From Spirodela intermedia (lineage: Eukaryota; Streptophyta; Magnoliopsida; Alismatales; Araceae), in NCBI GenBank assembly GCA_902729315.2, contig LR746273.1, positions 935,001-999,000 on the forward strand: DNA of 64,000 bases. The letters run 5' to 3'. Positions within the stretch are counted from its first letter, which is position 1. The number at the start of each line of letters is the position of its first letter. Under the pieces are notes generated by a model that ran no database searches, was not told the DNA's origin, and was given only the letters and a program-made list of their open reading frames with translations. The translations under genes and the position numbers were made by a program. This document shows positions 38,901 through 49,711 of this stretch, in pieces.

Positions 38901-41900
38901 ATTCCTTTTTCCAATTCTTTGGTTCTCAGCAGAAAGGGAGAGAGATTGAAGATCCCGTTAGGAGCTATTGTAACATAAGTTCCCTTTTCCCCATCTTTGG
39001 GTGGCCGGTTACTTTATTGGGTTCTACCTTGAAAAGTTATGTTCCCCTTGCTGACCTCTATTTGATATCAAGTGACTTGGGTGAAGTGAATATGTTAATA
39101 ATATGGTTTCATTTCATTTGAAGCCATATAGATAGCAATTGACCACCTATTCATAATTTGATCTTTGGGTGTGAATGACATGATGTGGCTTCCTTATACA
39201 TAAGATTAACTTATTTATTCAGATAATGCAACATATGCTGGCGCCCTTTTGTCTGTGAATATTATGGACCGTGTTTTCTCCTCCTAAAATACCTGACAAG
39301 CCAATGACTTTTATCTTCACGTACATCTTTTTCTCCAGGTTCAACCCTGTGTTGGGATATGGAGTGACAATTGCCATTCAAAATATGGGAGAAGGAGACC
39401 ATTTATTTTTGTTGGTTCTCTTCTGATTTGCTGTGCTGTGAGTATACAGAACATTGACTGATTTATATCTTTTACTGTTTGTCTCTGCTTTTGATTGTGT
39501 GCAGTCTCTTATTATAGGTGACTATAATTGGCTTTTCTGCAGACATAGGGTATATCTTGGGGGATACCAAGGAACATTGCAGGTAACATTCGCTACTTCC
39601 TTATGTTTTATCTTTTAGAGTAATAACTCATGTTGAACTTCTTATCGAACAAAGAGATTACAAAGGCCCTCGATGGCGAGCAGCTGCTGTATTTATCATT
39701 GGATTTTGGATGTTGGATCTTGCTAACAATACAGTACAAGTAAGTTTCTCTTTTAAGCTTTTATTTCTCTCCACAGTTTCACTTCAATACTCTGTGTTTT
39801 AAATTGCCTATAGGTTATCTCCATCAAGTGCTTGAAGACAAGTATAACTCATGCCTGTCCATTATGCCACAAATTCGTTGTAACGTGTGGATTCCATGTT
39901 TGTTGCAGGGTCCAGCTCGTGCCCTTCTGGCTGATCTTTCTGGTGAACATTCTTTCCATGAATCCTTTTGTATTATAAATTAAAGGTGTCTGGTAAATAG
40001 GACCATTTGACATGATCGAATTGTCTTTATTCTTCTGGCACTGATACAATCCGATTGAACTGTCTTTTTTTTTGTATAGGACCTAATCAGCAGAGCAGTG
40101 CTAGTGCAATATTTTGTTCCTGGATGGCTGTTGGAAATATTTTAGGGTTCTCTTCTGGTGCTAGCGGACAGTGGCAGAGGTACCAAGTGATGTATGCTTG
40201 TTTCTGTGTAGATTGAATGTTATATCTTATGCATCATATGGACTCCAGGGTTATATGGTTTACCTAATGAGTATGGCTCCGCTGACCTAACTGGGCATTT
40301 GTCTAGTAGCCTTTTCGACCTCAACCAAACAAATATCGTCTGCTATATTTGTTTGTGCTGGAATTTGGAATCCATTTGTTTTTTCTAGTCGCTGATGGGT
40401 TCATCGGCTATATTTCATGAAGGTGGTTCCCCTTCCTTACAACAAGAGCTTGTTGTGAAGCCTGTGGAAACTTGAAGGCTGCCTTCTTAGTTGCTGTGGT
40501 GAGTCCAAGTTCCATAGTTATTTTCTTTGCTGGCCCGTGGCACCTTTTTTTCAACTTCTAACTACCACTAGTCTATTACAGGAACCCAAGGATTTCATGC
40601 CACCGAATTTGTTGTGTATATGAAATTCAAAACTCCTATTATGTCTCTAGAAAAAACATGTACATTTTTTGCCTACTATCTTTACATCTTCAGAGGAAAC
40701 TTAATTGATTTAGTAACTGATATTCATAAGTTTGTTATTTTTTTAAGTAAGCTATCGAAAGTTTTCGTATGATATTTCATACTTCTCATCCATACATACG
40801 TCTAGACATCGGCATTCCGCTGAGTACAGTACCTGTTTCTTCTCTTATATTCTTTTTTTATATAAAAGTTATAGGCTCTGAACTTCTTTGTATGCGCTAG
40901 ATTTATTTAGTTTGCTCTCAACGTAGCCGCCCCCTTCAAAAATTCTAGCTTATTCAATTCACTGCGTACGAAGACATGCTTTTTTTAATCGTCGACTGTT
41001 CCATCTTCTAACTGTCCCTAAATGCAGGTCTTCCTCATGTTCTGTACTTTAGTCACCCTGTATTTTACGGCAGAGGTCACGCTTGTCAACAAAGAAAAAT
41101 TTTCCTCGGATTCTGCGCCTCTGCTGAAAGATGACCCGCGGGAGAGCAACGGGCTGCACGACACAAGTTCAGAGAAGACCGAAAATGGCCCCAAAGTTAG
41201 AACAGAAGTGACAAGTCAGAAGGTTCCCGTTGAAAATTTGTCAGACCATGACTTGAGCTCAGAGGACAACCGAACTGCAACCTTTGATAGTTCTCCGTCG
41301 GCAGTACTGGTCAACCTTCTAACGAGCCTACGACATTTACCACATGGGATGCACTCCGTGCTTATCGTTATGTCTCTCACATGGGTATGTAAATAACTAG
41401 CCATGTGTTCATGCTTTCAACAGCATATCCCCCGTTATTCACATCACTTCGATGTATATTACAGTTCGTCTTTATATCCACTGGCCCTTGATTACTCTTG
41501 ATGGGAACCATCACGTCGTATATGCAGCTATCATGGTTCCCCTTCTTCCTCTTTGACACGGACTGGATGGGCCGCGAAGTTTATCACGGGAACCCGAAGG
41601 GAAACACGGAACAAATGGACGTCTATCACCGGGGCGTTAGGGCAGGTGCATTTGGCTTGCTGTTGAATTCTGTAAGAACTCAAATCGCGTGCCATTCTGA
41701 ACGTAATCGACTCTGTGGGTTAATGACTGACCCATCCTCCATCTTTCCTCTTTACCAGGTTGTTCTCATGGTTAGCTCGTTCCTCATCGAACCCATGTGC
41801 AGACGGCTTGGTCCGAGGCTAGTCTGGGCATTGAGCAACTTCACCGTGTGCATCTGCATGGTGGCCACAACGATCATAAGTTTGCTGTCCCTCGATGAGG

Positions 41901-42547
41901 ACTCCAAGGGTGTCCAGCATATTATAGAAGGAAACGGGGCGTATAAAGTGGCAGCTCTAGTCTTGTTCGCACTTCTCGGATTTCCTCTCTCGGTGAGCAC
42001 CCATCTGTTGTGCCCGATGATTCCTTCTCGTGAAGGATCCACCACAGGTAGCCCTAAAATCTGTGTTGCTGCAGATCACGTACAGTGTTCCATACTCCAT
42101 GACGGCGGAGTTAACCGCGGGCAGTGGAGGCGGCCAAGGTCAGTTCCTCACTCCGTCATCCCCAACAAATATAAAATTTCTTCATTTCCTAATTTATCTT
42201 CCATTTAACTTTGGCTTTACCCTTCAGGATTGGCTACCGGCGTTTTGAATCTTGCGATCGTTATTCCTCAGGTTTGTCAACTGTTTGACCCATCTGGAAC
42301 TCCAGTTTTGATAATATAACATGCTATAGTCTTACATATATATATATATATATATTGCTTATTTAAATGTTTGCAGATGATCGTATCCCTCGGTGCTGGC
42401 CCATGGGATGCCCTCTTTGGTGGCGGGAATATCCCTGCTTTTGTTCTGGCCTCTGTTTTCTCCCTTGTGGCCGGGATCATCTCGGTCCTGAAGCTGCCGA
42501 GGCTCTCCAGCAGCTCCCACAGTTCGGGCTTCCATGGGTTCGGCTAA
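35957..42547 (+). CDS. SUT: Sucrose/H+ symporter, SUC3/SUT2 clade
   Basis: Fourteen exons: 35957-36256, 36398-36463, 39339-39437, 39518-39582, 39655-39739, 39909-39942, 40080-40179, 40423-40498, 41028-41384, 41528-41671, 41759-41992, 42075-42138, 42228-42271 and 42377-42547. They encode about 612 residues with the 12-helix MFS fold. Family signatures include [70 protein letters not shown] and [20 protein letters not shown]. The extended N-terminus ([12 protein letters not shown]), the long central loop and the exon count of 14 place it in the SUC3/SUT2 clade (AtSUC3, OsSUT4). These are plasma-membrane sucrose importers of phloem and sink tissue. The exon 5 acceptor is the least certain; an in-frame upstream acceptor near 39618 would add about 12 residues. 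Confidence 0.93.
36464..39338 (+). other. Very long intron 2 of the SUT gene
   Basis: A 2.9-kb AT-rich intron with a (GT)n run at about 38674-38690. It splits the first two transmembrane helices from the rest. I see no recognisable mobile element or non-coding RNA, although its length compared with the other SUT introns suggests old insertions. Confidence 0.6.
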
Positions 42548-43598
42548 TGGCCTCTTCGCCGACGAGGTAATATTTATTCCTTCATTCATAGCATTCAATT
42601 GCGCATCTTCGGTAAATTTGCGTGTAAAATAATCTTGCCAGTACAGTACATTACATATACGCTTGAGTTGAGTTGGCCTCCTTCCACAGAAAACTGATTC
42701 AACCATGTGGTGTAATAGTAGTAGTAGTAGTAGTAGTAGTAAACATTGTTTCACCCGAGGCCTCATTATTTTCATTGTTCATGCTCCTGGCTTGTGTTCG
42801 TTGACCATGTATTTTGTAGACTTTGACGGGTGTTGGATTGGGGTTCTCAACGGGACGGGCCGGGTCAGGCCTCGCCTAGAAAAGCCCGAATGATAACCAA
42901 GATCAGCCCAGCCCAGCCCAGCCCACCCATATGAACACCTGTGGTAATTGAGAGAGAGAGAGAGAGAGAGGGGGGGGGGTTGAACCAGACCTCATCGAAG
43001 CCTGGACCCACCCAGGATAGGTGATAGCATAAAATATTAGATATATTTTCCCATATGAATTTGATGCTGGAAAAACCTAAGTTTGGCATTTTTTTACAAA
43101 ACATTAGATTCTTTTACTTCAAGATGTTGGGACTTCGTTGGATATCAGGAGATTGGGGACTCAGACGTCTGGCCCCAGCTGTCCTGTCCGAGCGATTCCT
43201 GCTATCCATGTAGGATTCACCCCGCCACAGGGACACGAGTAGCCAGGGACTGCCGTCCAGATTTTTCTTCCCTTGTTTCATTTTTTTCTTTCTTCCCAGA
43301 GATGGAATCTGAAATGATAGAAGACTGCAATAGATTCCTCCCCGGCTTTACCGAATAAAACCGGGCGGCGCCCAAGTCAATCCTCTTTGTGGGTATCATC
43401 CTCCATTTTAATCTTCCTGCAACAAGTGGAGCTGATTCTCCTCGAAGGTTCATGGTGATGTATATGAGCAGAGAGGGCAATGAATGGCATGGGAGGACAA
43501 GAAACACGCCGCCGCGCCGCTGTGGCGTCCACAGAAGCCGCGCGCGCCCATAGACTTCGGCGCCCTTTTGTCGTCGGCGAACCCGCCACGCATGGCCG
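42548..43598. other. 3' region of SUT and intergenic spacer
   Basis: It holds the SUT 3' UTR, an (AGT)n run at 42714-42741, a CCCAGCCCAG run near 42908-42926 and a (GA)n tract at 42953-42970. No gene is seen. Confidence 0.5.
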
Positions 43599-43949
43599 GT
43601 GCCACTTGCGCGCCGAATGAGAGGGACGGGGGGCCCGACGACTCCCGACTTGCTACCGCCCCCCGCCGTCTCCTCGTTTCCCATCATTACTCTTATTTTA
43701 GTTCTGGTGGCGGCGCCGCCGCCGGCCAGCGCGGCGGAGGGAGGAGGGGCCAGCTCGTCCCCCCTCCTCGGGCTATGCGATCTGCTCCGGGATTCTTCCT
43801 CCTTACTTACAGGTGAAGCTTCTTCCGGTGGGGACGACAAGCCGGGCCAAAGCGAGAGAGCTCCTGCCACCGCCGGCCGTGGTGGTGGCGCGGCAGAGGC
43901 ATGCACGGCGGTGGGTGGGCCACGGCGGGCAGGGCGCACTACTGCCTAG
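43599..43949 (+). CDS. Doubtful GC-rich open frame with a signal-like segment
   Basis: A 116-codon frame whose residues ~24-46 (VSSFPIITLILVLVAAPPPASA) resemble a secretory signal peptide with an AXA cleavage site. A Gly/Ser/Leu/Asp segment follows. A possible donor (ACAG|GTGAAG) occurs at about 43813. The surrounding 43480-44160 block is GC-rich and open in several frames on both strands, so chance is a serious alternative. I see no family match, no downstream exon and no TATA box. It is listed because the hydrophobic stretch stands out. Confidence 0.15.
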   Translation: MPLARRMRGTGGPTTPDLLPPPAVSSFPIITLILVLVAAPPPASAAEGGGASSSPLLGLCDLLRDSSSLLTGEASSGGDDKPGQSERAPATAGRGGGAAEACTAVGGPRRAGRTTA

Positions 43950-44426
43950 CGCCACCGACCTCCACCTGCCACCGGCGTCAGCCCACCACCCCGGCGGGGC
44001 CTACAGCGCGTCCCGTCGCCGCCCTGTCGCGCACCAGCGGCGACTGCCCGATGGGGGGGTGGGGGGAGAAGAAGACGAGGCCAAAGACTCGGCGCCGCCC
44101 ACCGTCCCGTCAGCCTATCACTTGCCGCCGAGGCCCTTCTTCCTTGGCCACATTCGGTCCCTCTGACATCGGAGACCCCAACCTCGCCAACCATTTTTTC
44201 CAAGCGTTCTTAAAGAATGCCGGAACTCCACCGATAAAATTCTCCCCAAAAACATCAAATATCCGTCATATAATCCCTCTAGATGATCGTGTTGACTTGC
44301 CCTCGTCGTCGCGGATAAGCTGCGGGACAGTCGGATGCCTCAAGCGACGTTGACCTTCCTTTGGAGGGCTACGGCGAAGAGCGAACGTACATTATCCGTT
44401 GGGAGGATTCCCAGGGTGAGGGAATT

Positions 44427-44728
44427 CACGTGGGTCGTCGTCACACGTGGGAATTCACGTATATAGTACGTGTAGACCGACTCCGATGGCTTGATAAGCA
44501 GACGGTAATTTACACTTAAGCCCTTGGGAAGATCGCATATTAGAAAATAGCTCTTGTTCTTGATTACGGGTCGAGAATATCCGAAATAAGACCCGCTTTC
44601 GGCTTCAGATATCTCCAGAATCCTCTCGCTTAGTCGGATCCAATTTGGTCGGTCTTCCACCGACTTTTGCCCTCCATACGCAAAGGATCCGACTTTGACG
44701 CGGCTCTCTGCACGTGATCCTGCACGTG
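44427..44728. promoter_or_regulatory. Four G-boxes (CACGTG) upstream of the Dof gene
   Basis: Perfect palindromes lie at 44427, 44444, 44711 and 44723, between 630 and 330 bp before the Dof start codon. G-boxes are bound by bHLH (such as PIF) and bZIP factors, so light or ABA control is possible. That is inference from motif content only. Confidence 0.55.
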
Positions 44729-44802
44729 CGTATTGTCAGCCTCCTCCGTGTGGTTTAAGAAATCATCTCTCTCTCTCTGTCGCTCTATCCGTCCCAAGTC
44801 TG

Positions 44803-44812
44803 TATTTATAAA
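44803..44812 (+). promoter_or_regulatory. TATA box of the Dof gene
   Basis: TATTTATAAA lies about 250 bp before the Dof start codon. A CT run precedes it. A 5' leader of about 220 nt would follow. Confidence 0.55.
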
Positions 44813-45059
44813 CAGATACAGACAGGGGGGTCGAATCTACCCTCCCCCGCCTCTCTCCACTGGGATCAATCATAAGAGCAGAACAGGCCTACATCGGCCG
44901 CCCCTCTTCCTTCCTCCGCCATCGACATGCTCTGTCCTCCTCACCAGATTCCCATCTCCTCCACTGCTTCCTTGTCCCGTCGCCTCAAGCCCAGGCTGCC
45001 GCCGCCATCGCCGACGACGACGACGACGATCTCGCCGACTCTCTCCTTCCACCACGATC

Positions 45060-45737
45060 ATGGGTTTCAACTCTCAGCCAATCTCCGGCGAGGTGGCCGA
45101 TCCCCTGAGGCAGAAGGCGGAGGAGCTTAAATGCCCCCGTTGCGACTCTACCAACACCAAGTTCTGCTACTACAACAACTACAGCCGCTCTCAGCCGCGC
45201 CACTTCTGCAAAGCCTGCAAGAGGCACTGGACGGCCGGCGGGACCCTCCGCAACGTCCCCGTCGGCGGCTGCCGGAAGGCCAGCCGCCGTCCGAAGACCC
45301 CCCATCAACCCTCCTCCGGCAAGCAAACTATCAAGCTGCCGCTGTCCCTCCCACAGGACCTCTTCTTCCCCCAGCCGGATTTCCCCGACTGTGGCTACAT
45401 GGGCTCGCTCCCGCTCCACCACGGCGGCGTCGCGGCGGCGGAGACGGGCGGCGGTGGGTGCTCCTTCCCCTTGTTCCTGAACCTCTTGGGGTCCGAAGAC
45501 TTGCCTCTGGAGGCGACGACGGCCGCGCCGTGGGACCTGCTGCAGCCAACGCAACCGAGCTTCAGCACCGTGACCACGGCAAGCAGCTGCCAGACGGCGG
45601 CGGAGTCCCCTTCTCCACCTTCTTCCAGTGGCTGCTGGGACGATCTGACCGGCTTCCTCTTCTCCCCCCACCTAGAGCACCCTCCTCCGCCGCCGGGTCC
45701 CTACCAGTCCAAGTATTCGAGCTCCCCCGCGCAATGA
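45060..45737 (+). CDS. Dof zinc-finger transcription factor
   Basis: This intronless frame of 225 residues starts [15 protein letters not shown]. The Dof finger is at residues 25-53, with CPRC and CKAC spaced CX2CX21CX2C. It is followed by the conserved [20 protein letters not shown]. Dof proteins are nuclear and bind AAAG cores in plant promoters. The short N-terminus before the finger and the Ser/Pro-rich C-terminus ([21 protein letters not shown]) are typical of activation regions. I did not use upstream in-frame Met codons because that stretch is Arg/Pro low complexity, lies in the 5' leader and lacks conservation cues. The subfamily is uncertain. Confidence 0.93.
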   Translation: MGFNSQPISGEVADPLRQKAEELKCPRCDSTNTKFCYYNNYSRSQPRHFCKACKRHWTAGGTLRNVPVGGCRKASRRPKTPHQPSSGKQTIKLPLSLPQDLFFPQPDFPDCGYMGSLPLHHGGVAAAETGGGGCSFPLFLNLLGSEDLPLEATTAAPWDLLQPTQPSFSTVTTASSCQTAAESPSPPSSSGCWDDLTGFLFSPHLEHPPPPPGPYQSKYSSSPAQ

Positions 45738-45936
45738 AGACGGTCTTCCCCTTTCCGTGACGTCGTCTTCTCTTCAGCTCCGGCGATCTTCCCTCAGCTG
45801 TTGTTTTAGTTGGCAGCTTGGGGATGTTGCTGCTGATGCTGCTGCTATTCGCCATGTCCCGTCGTTGCGCTTCTATTTCCATGCGCAACAGATGCACCTG
45901 TTATTTCGCTTAAGTGCCTCTTAAAACCTTTCAGTT

Positions 45937-45942
45937 AATAAA
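45937..45942 (+). terminator. Polyadenylation signal of the Dof gene
   Basis: AATAAA lies 200 bp after the Dof stop codon, followed by a T/A-rich stretch. This is the position expected for a plant near-upstream element. Confidence 0.6.
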
Positions 45943-46364
45943 AAGGTTTATATATTTATCTCTTCTGATATTTGTCCCCGCATCGTCACCATTTTCCTAT
46001 TACGTCAGATTTTCGCTGCCAACTGAGTAAAAATGGAATAAGTATCATGAAAGGGACTTTTAGTGAATTAACAGTTTTCTTTGCCTTTAGAAAATAAACG
46101 AAACAGGGATGGAGCCTCCTGCGACGGCCTGTGGGCTACTTGGCCTAATTGGACCTAATGGGCTGAATATATAAATTACTAGAAATACATAAAAACTCTG
46201 TCTCTCTCTCTCTCTCCCTCAGTGAATATGGGCTGACTAGATAATGCATTTTTATATGCTTTGATAGAAACCCTAAAACAAAGAGAATAGAAAATAGCTG
46301 ATAATCTAGCTATCTCTCTCTCACCAAGAAAGATTTTGTCTCCTATTTCAGATAGTTTTGTCAT
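45943..46364. other. Intergenic spacer after Dof
   Basis: AT-rich DNA with a (CT)n run at about 46199-46217. A minus-strand open frame here partly covers the ERF-like fragment that follows; it has no leader and is not a gene. Confidence 0.5.
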
Positions 46365-46532
46365 GTGAACAGGTTGTTGCAAAAGAAGCAAAAGAGAAGG
46401 CGAGAAGAGGCAGCAGCATCGTTTGATGTTGGCATGATGAGGTAGGAAAATGATGGCAAGCAATGTCACTTGGGGCTTCTAAGCTGCTTGATAGGATTGG
46501 GCAATGCAAAGGGTGTCATCTCAGAAGGCTAT
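46365..46532 (-). pseudogene. Decayed fragment of an AP2/ERF gene (N-terminal region)
   Basis: This segment aligns base for base with 50517-50690 inside the intact ERF gene of this window, including a 20-base exact match (AAAGAGAAGGCGAGAAGAGG on the plus strand). The encoded residues keep the pattern LRSP-, AASSRLLF and PFSC-like, but a stop codon interrupts the frame right after LRSPK and one codon is deleted. Most differences are C-to-T or G-to-A, as expected from decay of methylated cytosines. Only the non-AP2 N-terminal part is visible. No AP2 domain follows. It lies 3-4 kb from its source, in the same orientation. Confidence 0.75.
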
Positions 46533-46772
46533 TAATTTTTTTCTATTTTTTATGTTCAAAATTTTCACTAGGAGTTTAATTGGTTATTTTTTCTTTTCAC
46601 TTAGATTATATTTTTATTTATCTTCATGTGCATTTATGTGTCCCATCAATTTGGTATCATATGATAGTGTCCAATAATAAATAAAGAATGTTTGATGTGC
46701 TAATCACAAATATGGAAGAGGTAAAAGTCTAGGTATAGAGATTACTATGGGTAAAGATTGAGTTATAGAGGT

Positions 46773-47110
46773 TGATACAGCTCCCCACAATAATAGAAAC
46801 AAGAGAGATAGTAGAAGAACAACAAGAGCAAAAAGAGATAAGTTTTTAGGGAACTTGCAGGAACCCTAGAATAGTTCAAAGACATTTGAAGGGCCTTTTG
46901 TCTTTAAAAACTAGGTTTCTTTTTCTTCACAATCCCCATCCCCTGCAAGCTTTGGCCCTTGTAATCCCTCCAAATGGTTGGCAAGTTACCCCTTAAACTT
47001 GGAGCTACATTAATTGAGCCATGAGTGGGCTTATTTAGGCCATGGGATGGTCTATTTAAGCCAATCCTCTTCTTGTTCTAAAATATATTATAATTATTGG
47101 GGTTGTATCA
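46773..47110 (-). mobile_element. LTR of the gypsy remnant (3' LTR)
   Basis: On the minus strand this 338-bp block begins TGATACAACCCC and ends GGGAGCTGTATCA. It has the TG...CA ends of an LTR with a 7-bp terminal inverted repeat (TGATACA/TGTATCA). It sits directly 3' of the decayed gypsy pol region in the element's orientation. A purine-biased stretch (GAGTTTGGAGTAT) immediately precedes it where a polypurine tract belongs. No second LTR copy is recognisable in the window. Confidence 0.65.
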
Positions 47111-49100
47111 ATACTCCAAACTCTGCTTAATATTTTGTCATCAAGGCTAAACTTGAGAAATTGTATTTGAATGTTGTGAATTGGCTTATATGAAGCTTTA
47201 GAATTGGACCATCTCACAAGATTAAAATTTCTAGCTCAAAAGGTGTGAAATGCTTATCTAACATTTCTTCAGAGAGTAATGTTATATGAAAATTTTCATT
47301 TATATCCTTTAGTAAGTGGTTACTATTGCTGATAAGTTTCAAGGCCTTACATAATTGAGATGTAAAAAATTGGATGAATGGAGATGATGAAGATAAGACA
47401 AGTTAATAAGGTATATGTCCACTATGCTCTAGGATCTTGAAGGGTTTATTTCATTTCATTAGTAAGGATTTCATCTTGTATAATCATAATCTTAGATAAA
47501 TTTTATCACCCATCAATAATTTTACATCCTTCAATCTTGATCAGACTTAGGTTCATCTAATTTTGAGCTGTGTAAAGGTGATATTTGAGTTGGCCAAGAG
47601 TATGGTCTCTGAATTGTAAGCATTTGTTCACAACTATAATATGTGATAACAATGATTGCTCTCATACAAGGACTTAAATAGAGTTGTCACTATAGAGCTT
47701 TGGTATGATGTATTGTAGTTATATTATGCTTGATGAAGTTATGTATACATGATTTAGATTGCTTGAGGTGTAATACTTGAGATAATTTTCCACACAATTA
47801 TTATGACGTTTTAAATTCATCTATTTGTGAATGATACATTGTGTTACACTTGAAAGGCATATATTGGTATTTGAAAGATTTAGAGAAAGAAGTAACTTTT
47901 GTGTGTGAAGTCATCACGAATGATTTCATCGTGTGAACTTGTTGACATTTAATCTTGTTGTAATTTTTTTAAAAAATAGGATAAAATGCTTATATTTACT
48001 CAAGCAATCCATGATGACTAAGATAGAATTATGTCATTTATAGTTAGGAATATATTTAATAAAAATTATAAATCCTTCTTCTCAAACTTGATTCAGAATT
48101 TAGAAAGGTTGAAGTAGCCCATCAATAATAAAAAAAGAATTTATTTTGCTAGGACAACTCGCACTCATAGATGTATATCTTGATCTTCTATTTCATTATG
48201 ATTTAAAAAACTTATTGTGATGTTTGTTCGTATATTTTAAGGAATCTAACATGATTGCTTATTGCATAGTCACTATTTGATGACCTTTCTACAAGCCTAA
48301 CCCTTAGTTAAGGAAATAATCTTGACTAATAGTCTCTCTTTTAATTAGTACTTGAAGTGTAGAATCTAACAAAGGGTTAGCTTATATTTTGTCCAATAAC
48401 TAAGTATTGTTTCATAGTGAGGTCTATGCTAAGCTCACCACATGTGATCAAGTATGGCTAAATACTTCAAATATCAGACATGTTGTATTACTTTGTGTTC
48501 TTTTTTTATACCTGATTTTTAAATCAGAACCCATTAGTTTGAAAAAACCTATTGTTTACAACTTCATGAGAAATTTAAGACATGTCAATGTGAATATAAA
48601 ACTTCATGCCCACAAGATCATGTCACCACTTAAGTATTGAAAGCCAATTGCCATAAGCTCAATTCATAAGTTAATTTATTCGATTGTTCTTCTAAAGTGT
48701 TTAACTCAGATAAGTGTAGTTATCATTATTTTTTTTAGTGATTTGAAGGCCTTTAGAGTGGACTCTGTTTCAGTTGAAAGTATCCCTCTTGAGTTGTTGT
48801 GTCAATGATCTTACTAGAGTTACATAAGTTGCAACAAATATGTGATAATAACCCATTAGACCTAAATAAAAAAAAAATGTAGGTTTGTGAGAATATCCCA
48901 CTTTAGTATGGTGTCATTTCCTTAGTTTATTACTTTGCAAGCTGCCGATATCCAATGCTCGGTGTGCTCTAGTTATTAATGAACGAATTGATACGCTTTT
49001 GTTGATGTGCAGCTGCCAATGATGTAGTACTTCATTCTTACTATAGTTTAGTATCTTGTAAAAATAATAATAATAATAATAATTCAAGGTAAAGTTTAAA
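47111..49100 (-). mobile_element. Degenerate Ty3/gypsy retrotransposon pol remnant
   Basis: Read on the minus strand with stops and frameshifts ignored, the order is that of a gypsy pol. The end of the reverse-transcriptase/RNase H junction shows GLMGYYHIFV near 48870-48790 (family GLTGYYRRFV). Integrase shows GLLQPF and then LVIMDCLSKYKHFILF near 48030-47960 (family VVVDRLSKYAHFIPL). Next is TMYHSQID near 47845-47815 (family TAYHPQTDGQ). Remnants of the NYL and HTS motifs lie to about 47690. RT-to-integrase spacing is about 0.85 kb instead of ~1.4 kb, so internal sequence is deleted. No gag or 5' LTR is seen. Coding capacity is lost. Confidence 0.75.
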
Positions 49101-49353
49101 ATAGAGCATTCATTAATTATTAGAATGTGGTGTGGACATTAGTGAGATTGAGAGATATTAGCACAAACTAATTATGATTGTCATGAGCTATAAAAGTCAT
49201 CTTCATGACATCGTCTTTCTTCATTCGAATTTGGTCGAATCCTAGCTTAAGATCTATTAGAAAACATTTCATATTTTCTGTCTTCTCTGTTCTAGAGTTT
49301 CTATGGATCCCCGACTCATTTGAGGTGCGTGACTTTCCTTTACTGGGCTGGGT

Positions 49354-49399
<46 letters not shown>

Positions 49400-49711
49400 C
49401 TCCGATCACAGGCGAGAAAATTAGCGAAGAATGCAACTATACTGATATCATCGGAATGATTACAGTAACTCTAGTGAGAGGAGGGAGGGGGAGGAGAACA
49501 CAAAACTGTCTCCTCGGCCTCTCCTCTACAGGAACCAGACTAACACTCCGCCATCTCCTCATGCGGGTTTGCTGTATACTCATAAACCCTAATAATGCCA
49601 GGAAGTGGAGGAGATGATCGATCGAGGATGGGGAAGAAAGAGAGACAGGGTGGGTTCTGCTGAGGGTTTCTAAAATCCAATCCCCAGCAGAGAGGAAATA
49701 GTTCAGAGGAT
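49101..49711. other. 3' flank of the ERF gene
   Basis: AT-rich DNA with a (CT)n microsatellite at about 49354-49396. The last ~270 bp before 49712 are probably the ERF 3' UTR. No other gene is seen. Confidence 0.5.

Larger units (their letters stand above)
43950..45059. other. Dof upstream region with G-box cluster
   Basis: GC-rich sequence to ~44160 gives way to the Dof promoter. Four CACGTG G-boxes lie at 44427-44432, 44444-44449, 44711-44716 and 44723-44728. The first two sit beside a GGGAATTCACGT direct repeat. A 106-codon minus-strand frame (44340-44660) across this promoter has no recognisable features and is not called. Confidence 0.6.

Noticed and set aside
44340-44660. 106-codon minus-strand frame over the Dof promoter
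   Set aside because: Balanced composition, but no recognisable family, and it overlaps a G-box-rich promoter. No splice or leader evidence.
46179-46469. 96-codon minus-strand frame
   Set aside because: It overlaps the ERF-like fragment in part, but reads out of the homologous block into simple CT repeat. It is not a gene.
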